From Gramella sp. Hel_I_59 (GTDB lineage: Bacteria > Bacteroidota > Bacteroidia > Flavobacteriales > Flavobacteriaceae): a DNA stretch of 64,000 bases. Shown piece after piece: positions 45,000 through 53,774 of the stretch (position 1 is the first letter of the stretch; each line of letters starts with the position of its first letter). Location of the stretch: positions 310,001-374,000 of the forward strand of contig NZ_VFME01000001.1 in the NCBI RefSeq assembly GCF_006714895.1. Reading direction: 5' to 3'. The notes under the pieces were generated by a model. It made no database searches and was not told where the DNA came from. It saw only the letters and a list, made by a program, of their open reading frames with translations. A program made the translations under genes and the position numbers.

Positions 45000-45410
45000 T
45001 TAGCAGAACTCGTTATAAGCTCCAATAAGATTTTCAGCGATCATATCTGCAGGACGACCTTCAATATGGTGACGCTCTAGCATGTGTACTAATTCACCGT
45101 CCTTGAACAATGCCATAGATGGCGAAGAAGGAGGGAATGGTACCATAAGATCTCTCGCTTTGTCTGTTGCTTCTTTATCTACACCTGCAAAAACAGTTAC
45201 CAGATTGTCTGGTTTTTTGCTATTCTGTAAAGACATTCTAGCTCCCGGTCTTGCGTTCGCTGCTGCACAACCACAAACAGAATTCACTACTACCAAAGTA
45301 GTTCCCTTCTTTTCCATAGCCTGCTCAACATCTTCTACTGTGTGTAATTCTTCAAAACCAATACTAGTAAGATCCTCTCTCATTGGTTTTACTAAATCTG
45401 CTGGATACAT
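45000..45410 (-). CDS. Bacilliredoxin family protein (BrxA/BrxB, YphP-like)
   Basis: 136-residue thioredoxin-fold protein with the CGC motif (SVCGCAAANARPG, Cys pair near 53-55) that identifies bacilliredoxins. In Firmicutes they remove bacillithiol from oxidised proteins; many Bacteroidota carry the gene, and whether bacillithiol is their thiol is inference. The remaining sequence (DLVKPMREDLTSIGFEEL, HMLERHHIEGRPADMIAENL) agrees with the family. Monocistronic with promoter and terminator. Confidence 0.93.
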   Translation of the reverse strand: MYPADLVKPMREDLTSIGFEELHTVEDVEQAMEKKGTTLVVVNSVCGCAAANARPGARMSLQNSKKPDNLVTVFAGVDKEATDKARDLMVPFPPSSPSMALFKDGELVHMLERHHIEGRPADMIAENLIGAYNEFC

Positions 45411-45444
45411 ATATCAATTCTTTTTATTAAACTTTATTGAAGCA

Positions 45445-45452
45445 CAAAGGTA
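45445..45452 (-). promoter_or_regulatory. Promoter -7 element of the bacilliredoxin gene
   Basis: Minus-strand TACCTTTG, exact TAnnTTTG match, 34 bases upstream of the start. Confidence 0.55.
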
Positions 45453-45564
45453 CCAAATTAAGTTCAGCTTACATATCTCAAATTACTATGTACTAATAGG
45501 TTCAGTTTATGATCATTTCGTTGCGAACTCATGAAGCCGATTATAGATTACAACACTAAAATGT

Positions 45565-45572
45565 TATCTTTG
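45565..45572 (+). promoter_or_regulatory. Promoter -7 element of the djlA-like gene
   Basis: TATCTTTG, exact TAnnTTTG match, 20 bases before the ATG. Confidence 0.6.
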
Positions 45573-45592
45573 CGGCTAAAGAAAATTGCCCG

Positions 45593-46327
45593 ATGATCAA
45601 ATGGCTTGCCGCAGTTCTGGGATACATGTACTTCAGGTTTCCCGGTGCTATTCTTGGATTTATAGTAGGTTCCCTGCTGGATAATTATATACGCACCTCT
45701 GGTGGTCTGTTTAAATCAATGGCTGGGGGACAGAAGCAAACAGTTTCTCCCGGAGATTTTGAACTTAATTTACTTTCATTAAGTTCCATTGTGATCAAGG
45801 CAGATGGGAATGTCTCCCAGCAGGAACTTGATTATGTTCGCGCATATTTTATACAGGCTTATGGAAAGGAACGTGCGAATGCCACTTTTCGAACTTTTAA
45901 CGAAGTAGTTAAGAATCGTCAGGTTTCGGCTTATAATATTTCCAGGTATCTAGCTGCAAGAACAAAATATCCTACCAGGCTTCAAATTATTCATTTTCTC
46001 TTCGGAATTGCCCAGGCCGATGGTCGCGTAAGTGAAGCTGAAGCGGTTATCATTAAGGAGATCGCAGGTCATCTTCAAATTGGAGCCAGAGATTTTGAAA
46101 GTATCAAGGCAATGTTCTTTAAAAGCACTAATAGCGCTTATACGATTTTGGAAATCGAGAAATCTGCGACAGACGCTGAAGTTAAAAAGGCTTACCGAAC
46201 TATGGCGAAAAAATATCATCCGGATAAATTAGGGGATATGGATGAAGCCTATAAAAAAGGAGCTGAAGAGAAATTTAGAAAAGTTCAGGACGCCTACGAA
46301 CAGATTCAGAAGGAACGCGGACTTTAA
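45593..46327 (+). CDS. DjlA-like co-chaperone: membrane anchor, TerB and J domain
   Basis: 244 residues: an N-terminal Gly-containing membrane helix (~8-28, YMYFRFPGAILGFIVGSLL), a TerB-like helical domain (~55-165; SSIVIKADGNVSQQELDYVRAYF, FGIAQADGRVSEAEAVIIKEIA) and a C-terminal J domain (~178-244; YTILEIEKSATDAEVKKAYR, HPD near 208) that would stimulate DnaK. The architecture equals E. coli DjlA. It converges on the thioredoxin-like gene with a 4-base overlap of stops. Confidence 0.92.
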   Translation: MIKWLAAVLGYMYFRFPGAILGFIVGSLLDNYIRTSGGLFKSMAGGQKQTVSPGDFELNLLSLSSIVIKADGNVSQQELDYVRAYFIQAYGKERANATFRTFNEVVKNRQVSAYNISRYLAARTKYPTRLQIIHFLFGIAQADGRVSEAEAVIIKEIAGHLQIGARDFESIKAMFFKSTNSAYTILEIEKSATDAEVKKAYRTMAKKYHPDKLGDMDEAYKKGAEEKFRKVQDAYEQIQKERGL

Positions 46328-46797
46328 TTCTCCAGTATTTCCAGGAACTGATCCTTGTTGAGATATTGAAAATACCTTGCTGTGGCTTTGAAATTTTCAT
46401 CCAGAAATACCATTGCCGGTAGCGAAAATGGCCTGTTCTTACGTCTGGCCATTAGCAGGGCGATCTTGTGAACGGGATTTCTTCGGTTTAGTCGTTCATT
46501 AATAAACACCTGACCCCCAAAGCGGACAGTATCCTCACTTTCAACATCAAATTTTACTGCGTAATAATCTTTTCTTAATCTCTTCTGAACTGCTTCGGAA
46601 GAAAAAACTTCTTCATCCATTCTTTTGCAGGGCGCACACCAGTCGGCATAAAAGTCTATAAAAACCTTTTTCGGTTTCTGCTGAAGGGAATCATACAACT
46701 GTTCAAAAGTGAGCCATTCTACTTCAGACTTCTTTTGTGCTGAAGTTTCCGCAGAAAGAACAAAGAGTAAAGCAGCAAGGATTACCGAAAACTTCAT
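46324..46797 (-). CDS. Secreted thioredoxin-fold protein
   Basis: 157 residues: signal peptide (~1-20, SAETSAQ) then a thioredoxin domain with WCAPCKR (Cys54/Cys57) in VFIDFYADWCAPC. The start is one base after the TonB receptor stop, so they are cotranscribed. A periplasmic disulfide or thiol function, perhaps tied to receptor folding or metal handling, is inferred from context only. Confidence 0.88.
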   Translation of the reverse strand: MKFSVILAALLFVLSAETSAQKKSEVEWLTFEQLYDSLQQKPKKVFIDFYADWCAPCKRMDEEVFSSEAVQKRLRKDYYAVKFDVESEDTVRFGGQVFINERLNRRNPVHKIALLMARRKNRPFSLPAMVFLDENFKATARYFQYLNKDQFLEILEN

Positions 46798-46798
46798 A

Positions 46799-49099
46799 TT
46801 ATAAGGATTCTATTTTAAGACCTATGAATACAGAACGGGGATTTCCAGGTCCATATACATAATTACTATCACGGTTCTTCCCAATATCAAAATCTTCCTG
46901 GTAAGCATTGGTGACGTTCTTAACTCCCCCAAAGATCTCCATATTTGAATTCACTCTATCCAGCGGAATGTTATAACCCAAACGCAGACTTAATTCAGCA
47001 AAACTGGGCGTGATATCATATTCGTCTACATCCTGTCCCGTTCCTTCACCGGCAAAATGCACAATATCCATTTCTCCTGTGTATACGAGGTTAGCACTTG
47101 CATTGAAGCGTTTGCCCGGTGTGTAAGTAAGCGTTGCGTAGCCATAATCGTTCGGTGTACGAAGAAAATCTCTTTTCGCTTCCAGTCCTTCAATGTTTTC
47201 AACGGGTTCTTCAAACTTGCTGGACTGTAGTGTGAATCCTGCTTCCAATTCAAAGAGATAATCAAAATTGGCTCTGGTTTCCAGGGTGAAACCTTTTACA
47301 GTAGCGCCCGCACCATTACGTTTTTCAAAACGCTCACCAAATTGATCTTCTCCTAGCGGAAAAAGATAAAATGCGTCATTGAGTTTGGTATAAAAGCCTT
47401 CCAGGGTATAACCCCAAATAAAATGCTCGGTAGCTCGATCATAATTAATAGATGCAGTAAAACTGTTACTTCGCTCTTCGAACAGGTCTTCTGCCAGTGA
47501 AATTCTGGAAATTCCGCCTCCGGCAAATGCGATGTGCAGATCTGTGTCAAAAGCCTGCGGAGCACGGAAACCTGTTCCCCAACCTAGTCTAAACTGCGTG
47601 GTTTCTTTTAGTTTGTACAGCAAAGAAAGACGCGGACTCACAATTGCATCATCTACCAGATTGTGTTTATCGACTCTAAAGCCTGAAAGGAAATTAAGGT
47701 TCTCGGTAACATCCCAGTCATTTTGAAAGAACGCTCCAAAATTCCGGGTCGTTTGATCGATGAGGTAATTGTAAGAAGGGATGATATCGTACACATCATC
47801 ATATACGAATTCTGCGCCCGTAGTAAGCGTAGTGGTTCCACCAAAAAAATTGTCGATTCGCTGGTTAAACTGCCCACCTCCCTGGTGCGTTTCCACTTCC
47901 GAAGTTCCGTAAGGAGGATTGGCAAAAAACTGCTGTTTCTCGATTTCATCATCTGGAATGATCCCGGTGTAATGGTCACGCTTTGTGGATTGACCACCAT
48001 AATAGAGGATTATTGAACTCTTGTCATCATTGAAATTTACCTGGTAATCCAGGCTTCCCATTAAAACATTATGAGTTCTCTCTTCACTCTGTTGTGCCAG
48101 ATAAGCTGGGCCTTCCACCATTTCACCACCGTAACGGTATTCATACAAACTACTCAAGCTTAAATTGATCTTGGAATCTTCAGTTGGAAGATAAAAAGCA
48201 TTGACTCCAAAAGCATTGTCTTTGAGTTCCGGCAATTCAGAATAGTTATCGCCATTCGCATCGTATAATTCCCGGGTCCTTCGATTAACGAAAAAATTTG
48301 CTCCTGCTTTATAATCTTTGGAGACTACCGTAGCGTTTCCATTTAAAATATCCTGGTTTGCATCGCCATCAATGTTCTCGAAAGTATAGCTAAGACTGTA
48401 TGAATTTTTCTTCGGAATTTTGGTGATCACATTGACTGTCCCTCCTATGGCACTGGAACCATATAAAGCTGAAACTCCACCGCGAACAACCTCTATACGC
48501 TCGATCATGTTCACCGGAATTTGTTCTAAACCATACAATCCGGTTAGCGGACTAAAGATTGGACGACCGTTCACCAGGATCTGTGAGTATCCGCCTTGCA
48601 ATCCATTCATACGCAGTTGGGTGTAATTACAGGTCTGGCAATCTTTTTCGATTCGTAGTCCCGGCTGAAAACGTAACCCATCAGAAAGATCTGTCGCAAC
48701 AACCTGTTCCAGGGTTTCGCTATTAATAAGGTTTACAATGACCGGAGAATCTGTACGTCTTTTGGCAGTTCTGGTCCCGGTAACCACAATTTCGTCCAGT
48801 CCGTTTGGATCTACTTCCATTTCGATGTTCAATATCATTTTTGCCTGTTCGAGCTTGATATTCCTGTAAACTGTCCTGAAACCCTGAGATTTTATGATCA
48901 GCTTATACTCACCAGCAGGAAGCTTCAGACTGTAATCACCATTGTCATCAGCACTTGTACCATAAGCCTCCCCTTCAGTATAGATACTGGCGAATGCCAC
49001 GGTACCTTCAGAAGAACTAATGGTTCCGGTGATTTCAGAATCCTGGGAAAAACTGGAAATGGATATAATTCCGAAGAGGAAAAAAGATATAAATCGCAT
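46799..49099 (-). CDS. TonB-dependent outer-membrane receptor
   Basis: 766 residues: signal peptide, carboxypeptidase-regulatory-like domain (~20-105; GTISSSEGTVAFASIYTEG), plug (~110-225; DEIVVTGTRT, QILVNGRPIFSPLTG, VRGGVSALYGSSAIGGTVNVI) and a 22-strand-type barrel to the end. The plug contains a paired-cysteine motif CQTC near 160. It is divergent from a DtxR/MntR regulator, with a palindromic operator over its promoter, and next to ZIP and Feo genes, so the substrate is probably a metal complex. Which metal is not determined. Confidence 0.92.
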   Translation of the reverse strand: MRFISFFLFGIISISSFSQDSEITGTISSSEGTVAFASIYTEGEAYGTSADDNGDYSLKLPAGEYKLIIKSQGFRTVYRNIKLEQAKMILNIEMEVDPNGLDEIVVTGTRTAKRRTDSPVIVNLINSETLEQVVATDLSDGLRFQPGLRIEKDCQTCNYTQLRMNGLQGGYSQILVNGRPIFSPLTGLYGLEQIPVNMIERIEVVRGGVSALYGSSAIGGTVNVITKIPKKNSYSLSYTFENIDGDANQDILNGNATVVSKDYKAGANFFVNRRTRELYDANGDNYSELPELKDNAFGVNAFYLPTEDSKINLSLSSLYEYRYGGEMVEGPAYLAQQSEERTHNVLMGSLDYQVNFNDDKSSIILYYGGQSTKRDHYTGIIPDDEIEKQQFFANPPYGTSEVETHQGGGQFNQRIDNFFGGTTTLTTGAEFVYDDVYDIIPSYNYLIDQTTRNFGAFFQNDWDVTENLNFLSGFRVDKHNLVDDAIVSPRLSLLYKLKETTQFRLGWGTGFRAPQAFDTDLHIAFAGGGISRISLAEDLFEERSNSFTASINYDRATEHFIWGYTLEGFYTKLNDAFYLFPLGEDQFGERFEKRNGAGATVKGFTLETRANFDYLFELEAGFTLQSSKFEEPVENIEGLEAKRDFLRTPNDYGYATLTYTPGKRFNASANLVYTGEMDIVHFAGEGTGQDVDEYDITPSFAELSLRLGYNIPLDRVNSNMEIFGGVKNVTNAYQEDFDIGKNRDSNYVYGPGNPRSVFIGLKIESL

Positions 49100-49127
49100 T
49101 ATTTTTTTTACGAAGATATAAAATATA

Positions 49128-49143
49128 TTTAGACAAGACTAAA
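49128..49143. promoter_or_regulatory. Palindromic operator for a DtxR/MntR-type regulator
   Basis: TTTAGACAAGACTAAA has arms TTTAGnC and GnCTAAA with one mismatching position and a 2-base centre, the style of DtxR/MntR boxes. It lies 29 bases upstream of the TonB receptor start and 53 bases upstream of the regulator start, overlapping the region where the receptor promoter should be (TATATTTT on the minus strand follows it). The regulator is encoded next door. Confidence 0.45.
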
Positions 49144-49168
49144 AAACAGATTTATTGAATAAAAAATG

Positions 49169-49176
49169 TATTTTTG
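49169..49176 (+). promoter_or_regulatory. Promoter -7 element of the DtxR/MntR-type gene
   Basis: TATTTTTG, exact TAnnTTTG match, 20 bases before the ATG. Confidence 0.6.
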
Positions 49177-49196
49177 GTGCTATTAAAATGTAATTT

Positions 49197-49853
49197 ATGT
49201 TTAGCTTATCTGAAGAGAATTACCTCAAAGCCATATTTCATCTGCAGAATTCCTATAAAAATGGGGTGAGTACGAACGCGCTTGCCGAGGAAATGCAAAC
49301 CAAAGCCTCCTCGGTGACCGATATGATCAAGAGACTTTCAGAAAAGAGCCTGGTGAATTATAAGAAATATCAGGGAGTAAAACTTAGTGAAGAGGGTAGA
49401 GCTGCCGCCATCGAAGTGATTCGAAAACATCGATTATGGGAAGTATTTCTTGTGGAAAAACTCAATTTTAACTGGGATGAGGTACATGAAGTGGCAGAGC
49501 AATTGGAGCATATTAAGTCTGAAAAGCTAACTGCAGAACTTGACAGGTTTTTGGGATTCCCACAACGAGATCCACATGGAGACCCAATTCCAGATTCTGA
49601 AGGGAACTTTTCTGTACCCAATCGCGTGTTATTGTCTGAACTTAAAACTGATCAAACCGGGATTTGTGTGGGTGTGAAAGATTCGTCTACAGAATTTCTG
49701 CAATATCTTGACAAGAACAATATTTCCCTGGGAGCGACCGTAAAGGTGAAGCAAAAAGAAGATTTTGATCAATCAATGTTGATCGAAATGGATGATAATG
49801 TATTGATGATCTCAAACCAGATCTCAGCTAACTTATATATAAAAACAACTTAG
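49197..49853 (+). CDS. Metal-dependent transcriptional repressor, DtxR/MntR family
   Basis: 218 residues: winged-helix DNA-binding domain (~1-65; ALAEEMQTKASSVTDMIKRLSEK), dimerisation/metal domain (~66-140; AAIEVIRKHRLWEVFLVEKL with His/Glu ligands, HEVAEQLEHIKSEKL) and a C-terminal FeoA/SH3-like domain. Iron or manganese binding would make it repress uptake genes. It overlaps in context with ZIP (2-base gap) and the divergent TonB receptor, its probable targets. Confidence 0.93.
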   Translation: MFSLSEENYLKAIFHLQNSYKNGVSTNALAEEMQTKASSVTDMIKRLSEKSLVNYKKYQGVKLSEEGRAAAIEVIRKHRLWEVFLVEKLNFNWDEVHEVAEQLEHIKSEKLTAELDRFLGFPQRDPHGDPIPDSEGNFSVPNRVLLSELKTDQTGICVGVKDSSTEFLQYLDKNNISLGATVKVKQKEDFDQSMLIEMDDNVLMISNQISANLYIKTT

Positions 49854-49854
49854 A

Positions 49855-50676
49855 ATGGAAGCATTAATTAGCTATTTTGAACAATTGGATCCGGTACTTG
49901 CAGCATTGTATGCGACCCTTTTTACTTGGGGACTTACGGCATTGGGAGCATCGCTGGTTTTCCTGTTTAAAGGAATGAACCGTGCTTTTTTTGATGGAAT
50001 GCTAGGTTTTACCGGTGGTGTCATGGTTGCAGCGAGTTTCTGGAGTTTGCTGGCTCCCGGAATAGAGATGAGTCCCGGCGAAGGGTTTGAAAAGACCATC
50101 CCGGCGCTGGTTGGATTTGGATTGGGTGCATTATTCATATTTGGGCTTGACAAGGTTTTACCGCATTTGCACGTAAATTTCAAGATGAGTGAAGCTGAAG
50201 GGGTTAAAACTCCGTGGCATAAATCTGTTTTATTAACGCTGGCTATCACCCTGCATAATATTCCTGAAGGTCTTGCCGTAGGTGTTCTGTTTGGTGGTGT
50301 TGCCGCGGGATTTGAAGGTGCCAGCATTGGTGGTGCGGTAGCTCTGGCCATTGGTATTGGACTGCAGAACTTCCCGGAAGGATTTGCGGTAGCTATGCCT
50401 TTAAGAAGGCAGGGATTGAGCCGATGGAAAAGTTTTAATTATGGTCAGCTTTCTGCGATCGTGGAGCCTTTTGCGGCGGTGCTTGGTGCCTGGGCAGTAA
50501 TGACCTTTGAACCAATCTTACCTTATGCTCTATGTTTTGCTGCGGGTGCGATGATATTTGTAGTGGTAGAGGAGGTGGTCCCGGAAGCACAACAGGGAAA
50601 TTTCACTGATATTTCAACCCTTGGTTTTATTGGAGGTTTCATGGTAATGATGACGCTGGACGTAGGTCTCGGCTAG
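49855..50676 (+). CDS. ZIP-family metal transporter
   Basis: 273 residues with eight hydrophobic segments. The two metal-site helices are intact: TLHNIPEGLAVGV (TM4) and GLQNFPEGFAVAMPLRRQG (TM5), which define the ZIP pore for Zn2+, Fe2+ or Mn2+. One base separates it from the DtxR-type regulator, so the pair is cotranscribed and probably metal-controlled. Substrate not readable. Confidence 0.93.
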   Translation: MEALISYFEQLDPVLAALYATLFTWGLTALGASLVFLFKGMNRAFFDGMLGFTGGVMVAASFWSLLAPGIEMSPGEGFEKTIPALVGFGLGALFIFGLDKVLPHLHVNFKMSEAEGVKTPWHKSVLLTLAITLHNIPEGLAVGVLFGGVAAGFEGASIGGAVALAIGIGLQNFPEGFAVAMPLRRQGLSRWKSFNYGQLSAIVEPFAAVLGAWAVMTFEPILPYALCFAAGAMIFVVVEEVVPEAQQGNFTDISTLGFIGGFMVMMTLDVGLG

Positions 50677-50724
50677 TATTTTGCAACAGGAGTAATTTGC
50701 AGTCGTCTTTTTTAAAAAGGCGAT

Positions 50725-51171
50725 ATGCGATTTCTCATCATTTTCATGGCATTATACATTTCTTTTCAATCTACTGAAAAGGAAAAAGAAGCTACAACTT
50801 CAGAAACTAAGGAACAGAAACCGGAAGTGGTACTGAATGTTTTTTCGGCATCGTTATGCCTTGGGGATGAGCTTCATTTTGGAGACCGCCGAATAAAATT
50901 CAGGGAAATAATTTCAGATTCCAGGTGTCCCAGCAATCCTATCGTGATGTGTTTCTGGGCAGGACAGGTGCGAGTAAAGGTTGATGTCTATGAAAAACGG
51001 GAGTTAGTTGGGAGTGTGGAATTTTCAGGTACTCAATCCATAGACCATCTATTTGCTAACTCGAAGGAATTAAAGATAAGCCTGGTAAATGTCAAACCTT
51101 ATCCAGTGAATCCTGGTAAGATACCTGCGGAAGATTATATGGTAAGTTTTAGGCTTACCGAAGTAATGTGA
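50725..51171 (+). CDS. Exported protein of unknown function
   Basis: 148 residues: short hydrophobic N-terminus (MRFLIIFMALYISFQS), a KE-rich linker, then a domain with SRCPSNPIVMCFWAGQVRVKV. The C...CFWAG motif recurs in Bacteroidota hypothetical proteins. The spacer to the zip gene is 48 bases. It overlaps nothing upstream and is tail-to-tail adjacent to the small Feo gene. Metal-related role possible from position only. Confidence 0.6.
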   Translation: MRFLIIFMALYISFQSTEKEKEATTSETKEQKPEVVLNVFSASLCLGDELHFGDRRIKFREIISDSRCPSNPIVMCFWAGQVRVKVDVYEKRELVGSVEFSGTQSIDHLFANSKELKISLVNVKPYPVNPGKIPAEDYMVSFRLTEVM

Positions 51172-51330
51172 TTAATCACTACAGCCACAACCAGAAACTC
51201 CGCAAGCAGCAGCGCTATCCTTCTTTTTGGAACCGCCAGCAAAAGAAGGCTTCCAGATAAAACGCGTGACCACGTAACCCAGAGCTATTAAAAAGGTAAT
51301 TAAGACCAGTATTTCCTGAAGTATTTCCAT
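51172..51330 (-). CDS. FeoB-associated Cys-rich membrane protein
   Basis: A 52-residue product: one membrane helix (~3-26, ILQEILVLITFLIALGYVV), a basic segment (TRFIWKPSF) and a Cys-rich tail (ACGVSGCGCSD, three Cys). This fits the small FeoB-associated Cys-rich proteins found after feoB in Bacteroidota. It is 35 bases downstream of feoB and co-directional, so in the Feo transcript. Start ATG 51330, stop TAA 51172-51174. Confidence 0.8.
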   Translation of the reverse strand: MEILQEILVLITFLIALGYVVTRFIWKPSFAGGSKKKDSAAACGVSGCGCSD

Positions 51331-51365
51331 ATCAATTCAGTCGTTTTATAATTCCAAACTTACTT

Positions 51366-53468
51366 TTATTTCAGTACCTGGAACGCGATAAGTGCGACTA
51401 CATAAGCAAAAGCAGTCATGATTACCAATTGTAAAACAGGCCATTTCCAGGTATTTGTTTCTCGTTTGACTATGGCCAGCGTACTCATACATTGCATCGC
51501 AAAGGCATAAAAAAGCAATAAGCTTATACCACTGGCAAATGTAAATAATGGTCCGCCCAACACAGGGTTGGTTTCTGCTGCCATTCGGTTTTTGATGGTT
51601 TCCTCTTCGTCACTTCCAACACTATAGATAGTTGCAAGGGTTCCAACGAAGACCTCTCTTGCAGCAAAGGAACTTATGATCGCGATCCCAATTTTCCAGT
51701 CGTAACCTAATGGAGCAACGGCAGGTTCTATTCCGCGTCCCATTATACCTATATAGGAGTTCTTCAGCTTATAAGAAGCAATTGCCTCCTCTACACTTTC
51801 ATCCTCTACATTCTCGTTGTTCTCATATTGAGCGGTGACGATCTCTTCAGCATTGTTAAAATCATCTCCGGGACCGTAACTGGCCAGCACCCATAGAATT
51901 ACAGAAATAGCTAAAATGATCTTTCCGGCGCCAAAAACAAAAGATTTTGTCTTTTCAACCACATTGATCGCAACATTCTTGGCCATAGGAAGCTTATAAT
52001 TAGGCATCTCTATAACGAAGTAAGATTTTGTACTGGTCTTTAGTATTTTATTCAGTAACCACGAGGAAAAAATAGCCATTCCGAATCCGAGTAAATAAAG
52101 GATCATCAAGGTTAATCCCTGGTAGTTGAAACCAAAGAAACTCTCATTTGGAATTACCAACGCGATTATGATTAGATAAACCGGTAATCTTGCAGAGCAG
52201 GTAGTAAAAGGAACTACCAAAATAGTAATTAGTCTTTCTTTCCAGTTTTCGATATTCCTGGTAGCCATTACTGCGGGAATTGCACAGGCTGTTCCTGAAA
52301 CCAATGGCACCACACTTTTCCCACTAAGACCAAAACGTCTCATGATGCGGTCCATTAAAAAGACCACTCGGCTCATATAGCCCGATTCTTCTAGAATGGA
52401 AATGAATAGGAATAAAAATGCGATCTGTGGAATAAATATAACGATCCCTCCAAGCCCGGGAACAATTCCTTCTGAAATTAAACTGGTAAAAGAGCCCGGC
52501 GGCAGCGTGTTTTTCGTCCATTCACTTAGCGAAGCAAATGCGGCATCGATCATATCCATTGGATAGCTTGACCAGCTATAGATCGCCTGGAAAATTAAAA
52601 GTAAGATTCCGAAGAAAATAACATATCCCCAGACCTTGTGAGTTAGAATACGGTCAAAACGAGAACGAAGATCTGTAGCCGCATTCTTGTCTACGGTCAT
52701 CGTCTCCTTCAGCACACCATTAATGAACTGGTATCTTAAAATTGTTTCTTTCTGCTGAAGCCTTTTCAGGTCACTTACAGATTTCGTATTAAAATCTGAA
52801 CTTCGGCTGATCTCACCACGGTTTATATTTCCGAAGTTGACATCCTGCGTGATAACCAGCCAGAGTTTGTATAAAGATTGATTTGGAAAGGTCTTATGCA
52901 AGTTTCCGAAGTATTCAGGATCGATCACAGATGCATTTACACAAGGATCTACCGTCATGTGACGATAATTGATGATCAATTCCTTTAGCGCTTCAATACC
53001 CATATTTTTACGGGCACTTACAAGCGCGATCTTGGTCTTTAAGCGTTCTTCCAGTAATTTTATGTCCAGGCTAATCCCCTTACGATCCATCCTGTCTGCC
53101 ATATTAATCGCAAGAATGGTGGGAATTCCAAGGTCTTTGATCTGGGTGAACAACAGCAAATTCCGCTTAAGATTTTCCACGTCACTTACTACAACGGCAA
53201 CATCTGGATAATCTTTATCGTTTTTATTGAGAAGCAGTTCTATGACGACATTTTCATCAACAGAACTGGCGTTTAAACTATAAGTACCTGGAAGGTCAAG
53301 AATATGAGCTTTTAATCCACGTGGAAGTTTGCAGATCCCTTCTTTTTTCTCAACGGTAATCCCGGGATAATTCCCAACCTTCTGGTTGAGTCCGGTAAGC
53401 TGATTGAAAACAGAGGTCTTTCCAGTATTGGGATTTCCTATTAAAGCAACATTAATTTGCTTTCCCAT
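51366..53468 (-). CDS. feoB: Ferrous iron transporter FeoB
   Basis: 700-residue GTP-dependent Fe2+ importer of the inner membrane. The N-terminal G domain has G1 (GNPNTGKT, ~11-18), G2 (NYPGITVE), G3 (DLPGTYSL) and G4 (NMAD). A helical GDI-like part (~165-270) follows, then the membrane domain (~280-700) with the two Gate motifs and the conserved Cys (CSARLPVYLI, GTACAIPAV). It starts one base after feoA. Complete. Confidence 0.97.
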   Translation of the reverse strand: MGKQINVALIGNPNTGKTSVFNQLTGLNQKVGNYPGITVEKKEGICKLPRGLKAHILDLPGTYSLNASSVDENVVIELLLNKNDKDYPDVAVVVSDVENLKRNLLLFTQIKDLGIPTILAINMADRMDRKGISLDIKLLEERLKTKIALVSARKNMGIEALKELIINYRHMTVDPCVNASVIDPEYFGNLHKTFPNQSLYKLWLVITQDVNFGNINRGEISRSSDFNTKSVSDLKRLQQKETILRYQFINGVLKETMTVDKNAATDLRSRFDRILTHKVWGYVIFFGILLLIFQAIYSWSSYPMDMIDAAFASLSEWTKNTLPPGSFTSLISEGIVPGLGGIVIFIPQIAFLFLFISILEESGYMSRVVFLMDRIMRRFGLSGKSVVPLVSGTACAIPAVMATRNIENWKERLITILVVPFTTCSARLPVYLIIIALVIPNESFFGFNYQGLTLMILYLLGFGMAIFSSWLLNKILKTSTKSYFVIEMPNYKLPMAKNVAINVVEKTKSFVFGAGKIILAISVILWVLASYGPGDDFNNAEEIVTAQYENNENVEDESVEEAIASYKLKNSYIGIMGRGIEPAVAPLGYDWKIGIAIISSFAAREVFVGTLATIYSVGSDEEETIKNRMAAETNPVLGGPLFTFASGISLLLFYAFAMQCMSTLAIVKRETNTWKWPVLQLVIMTAFAYVVALIAFQVLK

Positions 53469-53469
53469 A

Positions 53470-53700
53470 TTAGCCTATTAATTCGATTTCTATAAGCAAA
53501 GCGGTTTCTTTTCTTATGGCCAGATGACTCCCATTTATGTTTAAATACATGGGATCATGGAATGGCGCAGTTTGAACAAGTTCTACTTCGTTTCCGGGAA
53601 GGCAACCCATTTCGAGCAATTTCAGGGGGACCATATCTGCAGAAAACTCTTTAATGATTCCGCGTTGGCCTCGCCTAAGATTTGCAACCGTCACCTTCAT
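53470..53700 (-). CDS. feoA: FeoA domain protein
   Basis: 76-residue SH3-like protein needed for FeoB function (LRRGQRGIIKEF, LLEMGCLPGNEVELVQ, HLAIRKETALLIEIE). One base from feoB, so the operon is feoA-feoB-Cys-rich protein. The promoter is one of the best in the window (-33 TTTG, 18-base spacer, -7 TACTTTTG on the minus strand). Confidence 0.95.
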   Translation of the reverse strand: MKVTVANLRRGQRGIIKEFSADMVPLKLLEMGCLPGNEVELVQTAPFHDPMYLNINGSHLAIRKETALLIEIELIG

Positions 53701-53727
53701 TTTTATTTAGATTGATTTTAAACAAGG

Positions 53728-53757
53728 CAAAAGTAATGGAATTTGGCCCAATACAAA
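53728..53757 (-). promoter_or_regulatory. Promoter of feoAB (both -33 and -7 elements)
   Basis: Minus strand: TTTG (53754-53757), 18-base spacer, TACTTTTG (53728-53735). Both match the Bacteroidota consensus; the leader is ~25 bases. Confidence 0.7.
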
Positions 53758-53774
53758 AGATTAGCCTCAAATAA

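Noticed and set aside
47653..48016. Long open frames opposite and within the TonB receptor
   Set aside because: Shadow frames of a clearly coding gene, with no start context and no domain.
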